Positions 7,392 to 9,346 of a stretch of DNA of 9,346 nt are shown here, one piece after another. The stretch's first letter is position 1. Every line of letters starts with the position of its first letter. Position numbers and translations under genes: made by a program. Source of the DNA: UBA9547 sp044349205 (GTDB taxonomy: Bacteria > Bacteroidota > Bacteroidia > Cytophagales > UBA9547); assembly GCA_044349205.1 (NCBI GenBank), contig JBIKRJ010000087.1:1-9346 (forward strand). The letters run 5' to 3'. The notes beneath the pieces are model-generated. The model did no database searches, was not told the origin of the DNA, and saw only the letters and a program-made list of their open reading frames with translations.

Positions 7392-7465
7392 GGCGGGGTA
7401 GCTCAGTTGGTTAGAGCACAGGATTCATAACCCTGAGGTCGGCAGTTCGAGCCTGCTCCCCGCTA
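7392..7465 (+). tRNA. tRNA-Met (anticodon CAT), elongator type likely
   Basis: A full cloverleaf can be folded. The acceptor stem GGCGGGG (7392-7398) pairs with CCCCGCT (7458-7464), leaving a G-U pair at 1-72; discriminator A is at 7465. T8/A9 are followed by the D arm GCTC...GAGC. The anticodon arm CAGGA-TTCATAA-CCCTG has CAT at 7426-7428 and an A-C mismatch closing the loop. The variable loop is AGGTC, and the T arm GGCAG-TTCGAGC-CTGCT carries one G-U pair. The CCA end is not encoded (CTA follows), so it must be added afterwards. The initiator hallmarks (unpaired 1-72, three G-C pairs at 29-31/39-41) are absent, which favours an elongator. A lysidine-modified tRNA-Ile with CAT cannot be fully excluded. 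Confidence 0.92.
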
Positions 7466-7470
7466 CTAAA

Positions 7471-7503
7471 ATGGCCTCACATGTACATGAGGTCATTTTT
7501 TTT
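7471..7503 (+). terminator. Intrinsic terminator of the tRNA gene
   Basis: ATGGCCTCA (7471-7479) pairs with TGAGGTCAT (7488-7496), a 9-bp stem with one G-U pair and an 8-base loop. It is followed by a run of eight T (7496-7503). It lies 6 bases after the tRNA and should end that transcript, isolating it from the downstream surface-protein gene. Confidence 0.8.
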
Positions 7504-7657
7504 GCCAATGCAGTAGTATAATTGAAGATATTTTTATGTGTTTTGTCCTGCCGAACAGGTTTTTTGCTAACAATCAAGAGGTTGTTTTAAAAAACTACTT
7601 GTCATTCAAATTCATGCAAAACGTGCACATCTGTTTCAAAATAAATACTTTGTTGCA
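7504..7657. other. Intergenic spacer without a supported gene
   Basis: A+T-rich sequence between the tRNA terminator and the next promoter. A short open frame crosses it but has no credible start signal, composition or conserved motif. A weak CCTG-CCGAA-CAGG hairpin followed by six T (7547-7565) is visible, but a 4-bp stem is too short to support. No RNA gene is recognised here. Confidence 0.5.
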
Positions 7658-7688
7658 TTGTGTTAAGTTACTTAAAACCCTAATTTTG
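7658..7688 (+). promoter_or_regulatory. Promoter of the secreted repeat-protein gene
   Basis: TTG (7658-7660), a 20-base spacer, then TAATTTTG (7681-7688), a full -7 match. The transcript would start near 7692, leaving a leader of about 27 bases without a Shine-Dalgarno sequence before ATG 7719. Confidence 0.6.
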
Positions 7689-7718
7689 TATTTAATGATG
7701 TTCCGTAATTACCCTTAG

Positions 7719-9346
7719 ATGAAAAGAATACTCTTTAACATATTTTTTCTTGTTCCCCTTGTTTCGTTGTTTGCTCAAGCGCCACCCAAATTCAACTATC
7801 AAGCGGTTGCCAGAGACGGTGCTGGAGCATTTATTGCCAACAAAACGGTAGGGGTTAAGGTCGAAATTTTAAATGGTAGCAATGCCGTGGTGTACACCGA
7901 AACCCAAACTGCTACTACCAACACCTACGGATTATTTACTTTGCAAATTGGAGGTGGCCCAGGTTTTTCTGCCATTTCCTGGAATTCAGGAGCTTTCAAC
8001 ATTCGTATTTCAATAGATCCAAATGGTGGTACATCCTATTCTCAAATTGGCAACACACAACTACTTAGCGTCCCTTATGCGCTTTATGCCAATCAATCGG
8101 GCTCGGGTTCGGGAACCGATGCACAAACGCTGACACTTTCAGGAAAAAGTCTTTCTATATCCAACGGCAATTCGGTTACATTACCTTCCGACCTTCCTGC
8201 AACTGCTGCAGCGGGACAGGTGTTGAAATTCAAAGGCGGTCAGTGGATAGCTTCTACCGATAGCATGGGAATTGGAAGTAACTATTCGGCTGGCAAAGGT
8301 TTGCAGTTGAACGGTAATACCATTTCGGCCAAAAATGATAGTGCAGGTTGGAATGCTAACCAGTTGCAAAACACAGCAATTAGCAACTCAGTCCCCACAG
8401 CAGGACAGGTTTTGAAATTCAAAGGAGGCCAATGGGTTCCTTCAAGCGACAGTACAGGAACGGGCTCAAACTACACAGTGGGCAAAGGTTTGCAATTAAA
8501 TGGTAACACCATTTCGGTAAAAATCGACAGTGCTGGTTGGAATGCGAATCAGTTGCAAGGCAAAGACATTGTGACTACAGGTTTGATAAGCAACCAAGTA
8601 TTGGTTTTTGACGGAACATCTTGGAAACCTGTCGATTTACCAAAGTCTGGTACTAATTACATAGGGCTTTCGGGCGTGGCGGTTAGCAGTAACTACATCA
8701 AGGCGAATACCGACCAAACCACTATAGATACGACTGGCGGTGCTTTGAAAGTGAAAGACGGGGGTATTGATAAATCCAAGATTGCCTTAGGTGCGGTCGA
8801 CAGCAGCAATGTGGGAGCGCTTTCCATCAATAATCTAAAAACTTCCGCTGTTATTGGACAGGTTTTGAAGTGGGATGGTTCGAAATGGACACCAGCTACA
8901 GACGAGACAGGCGTGGGCAAGAGTGTTCTGAAAGTGGACAAAGTGACCATCGACACCACGGTATTGGGCGTGTTGAATGTGGTTTCGGTCGATTCCAACA
9001 TAGTGTCGGGCATTGGATTTGACGACTTACCAAAAGGTACTGCGGTAGGGCAGATTATGAAATACAACGGCACCAAATGGGTGCTGAGTACCGAATCGAT
9101 CGGTACTGCTTACCAATCGGGTGGGGGCGTAGATGTTACAGGAAGCAAAATTCAGGCAAAAACCGACAACTTGACATTGGACACCTTGGGTGCTGCTTCT
9201 TCCATCCAAATCAAAGACGGCGGAATCGTAAAAATCAAGATTGCCTTGGGTGCGGTTGACAGCAGCAATGTGGGCAAGCTCTCGATGCAGAACATAGCCA
9301 AACTGCCTGGCATGAAAGCCAACCAGGTGGTAAAATGGAATGGTGC
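7719..9346 (+). CDS. Secreted repeat-rich, tail-fibre-like surface protein, partial (C-terminus beyond right edge)
   Basis: The frame is open from ATG 7719 to the window end: 542 codons plus two bases, no stop. A signal peptide covers residues 1-19 (MKR, hydrophobic core, LFA before Q20). Residues about 22-126 form the N-terminal domain widely found in Bacteroidota surface proteins, starting FNYQAVARDG and ending with LLSVPYALYA (115-124). A linker SGSGSG (127-132) follows. From residue 166 come repeated modules opening with GQVLKxxGxxW and carrying GKGLQLNGNTIS-type strands, Ser/Thr/Asn/Gly-rich and cysteine-free, resembling beta-structured phage tail-fibre or adhesin stalks. Unit starts are at residues 166, 229, 292, 380, 444 and 535. 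The end of the protein, where a secretion-sorting domain or an S74-type chaperone domain might sit, is outside the window. A role in adhesion or as an extracellular fibre is inferred; no catalytic motif is seen. A strong-looking promoter precedes it. Confidence 0.88.
   Translation, partial: MKRILFNIFFLVPLVSLFAQAPPKFNYQAVARDGAGAFIANKTVGVKVEILNGSNAVVYTETQTATTNTYGLFTLQIGGGPGFSAISWNSGAFNIRISIDPNGGTSYSQIGNTQLLSVPYALYANQSGSGSGTDAQTLTLSGKSLSISNGNSVTLPSDLPATAAAGQVLKFKGGQWIASTDSMGIGSNYSAGKGLQLNGNTISAKNDSAGWNANQLQNTAISNSVPTAGQVLKFKGGQWVPSSDSTGTGSNYTVGKGLQLNGNTISVKIDSAGWNANQLQGKDIVTTGLISNQVLVFDGTSWKPVDLPKSGTNYIGLSGVAVSSNYIKANTDQTTIDTTGGALKVKDGGIDKSKIALGAVDSSNVGALSINNLKTSAVIGQVLKWDGSKWTPATDETGVGKSVLKVDKVTIDTTVLGVLNVVSVDSNIVSGIGFDDLPKGTAVGQIMKYNGTKWVLSTESIGTAYQSGGGVDVTGSKIQAKTDNLTLDTLGAASSIQIKDGGIVKIKIALGAVDSSNVGKLSMQNIAKLPGMKANQVVKWNG
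8778..8815 (+). repeat. 38-base near-identical direct repeat, copy 1 (copy 2 at 9237-9274)
   Basis: The two copies differ at only 2 of 38 positions, both silent (TTA/TTG leucine; GTC/GTT valine), and encode KIALGAVDSSNVG. They lie 459 bases (153 codons) apart in the same frame, a possible site for recombination that would add or remove one higher-order repeat. Confidence 0.85.
9237..9274 (+). repeat. 38-base near-identical direct repeat, copy 2
   Basis: This is the partner of 8778-8815 (36 of 38 bases identical). It sits in the fifth, long-type repeat unit of the surface protein. Confidence 0.85.

Larger units (their letters stand above)
8214..9346 (+). repeat. In-frame coding repeat array (six GQVLK-type units)
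   Basis: Units begin at 8214, 8403, 8592, 8856, 9048 and 9321. Spacings are 189, 189, 264, 192 and 273 bases, all multiples of three. Units 1 and 2 are close copies at DNA level, sharing blocks such as GGCAAAGGTTTGCA and ACCATTTCGG. Units 3 and 5 are a longer type with an added segment KDGGI...KIALGAVDSSNVG. From unit 3 on, long (88-91 residue) and short (64 residue) units alternate, making a higher-order period of about 152-155 residues. Confidence 0.85.

Noticed and set aside
7392..7503. tRNA 3' end as an integration site for a mobile element
   Set aside because: No second copy of the tRNA 3' end and no integrase were seen; the flanking genes look ordinary.
7547..7565. CCTG-CCGAA-CAGG hairpin followed by T6
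   Set aside because: The stem is only 4 bp and a strong terminator already lies just upstream.
7536..7718. 60-codon open frame in the tRNA/surface-gene gap
   Set aside because: It spans the next gene's promoter, has no start signal, and its translation shows no domain or signal peptide pattern.
8693..9076. 127-codon minus-strand open frame
   Set aside because: It is antisense to the repeat gene; its length is explained by the repetitive, Thr/Ser/Val-rich coding strand.
8214..9346. Regular repeats considered as a CRISPR array
   Set aside because: The units are long, in frame and protein-coding, with no short identical repeats separated by unique spacers.

Overview
The window looks like a chromosomal segment from a member of the Bacteroidota. 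The supporting signs are Bacteroidota-type promoters (a -7 box TAnnTTTG with a TTG/TTTG box about 17-21 bases upstream), almost no Shine-Dalgarno sequences, a tRNA gene without an encoded CCA end, and protein types typical of the phylum: a TlpA-like thioredoxin with a DUF4369-like N-terminus, an OstA-like LPS-transport protein, a long LptF/LptG-type permease, and a surface protein with the SYQAVARD...PYALYA type of N-terminal domain. The class or genus cannot be resolved from this sequence.

Layout. Bases 1-1852 (minus strand) hold two coupled genes that look like the edge of a surface-polysaccharide cluster: a SAM-dependent methyltransferase, then a Wzx-like flippase that runs off the left end. 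Bases 1929-4065 (minus) hold an OmpR/PhoB-type response regulator preceded by a secreted TlpA-like thioredoxin-fold protein. A 150-base divergent spacer (4066-4215) carries a promoter-like -7 box overlapped by a perfect inverted repeat. Bases 4237-5865 (plus) encode the OstA-like protein. It converges, with only 3 bases between stop codons, on an LptF/LptG-family permease (5869-7305, minus). A tRNA with anticodon CAT (7392-7465, plus) follows, with a near-consensus promoter and a hairpin terminator. From 7719 to the right edge (plus) runs the N-terminal 542 codons of a secreted repeat protein, unfinished at the window end.

Function. Most of the window concerns the cell envelope. The flippase and methyltransferase probably build and export a surface glycan. 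The OstA-like protein and the LptF/G-type permease are two parts of the LPS bridge across the periplasm. The TlpA-like protein is an envelope redox or maturation protein, and the repeat protein is probably displayed on the surface. The response regulator may control some of these, but nothing in the sequence proves it.

No CRISPR array, transposase, integrase, toxin-antitoxin pair or clearly new multi-gene system was seen. The most interesting items are the two-level repeat architecture of the 7719 gene, the palindrome on the ostA-like promoter, and two TTG 'starts' that are really the last three bases of promoter -7 boxes.
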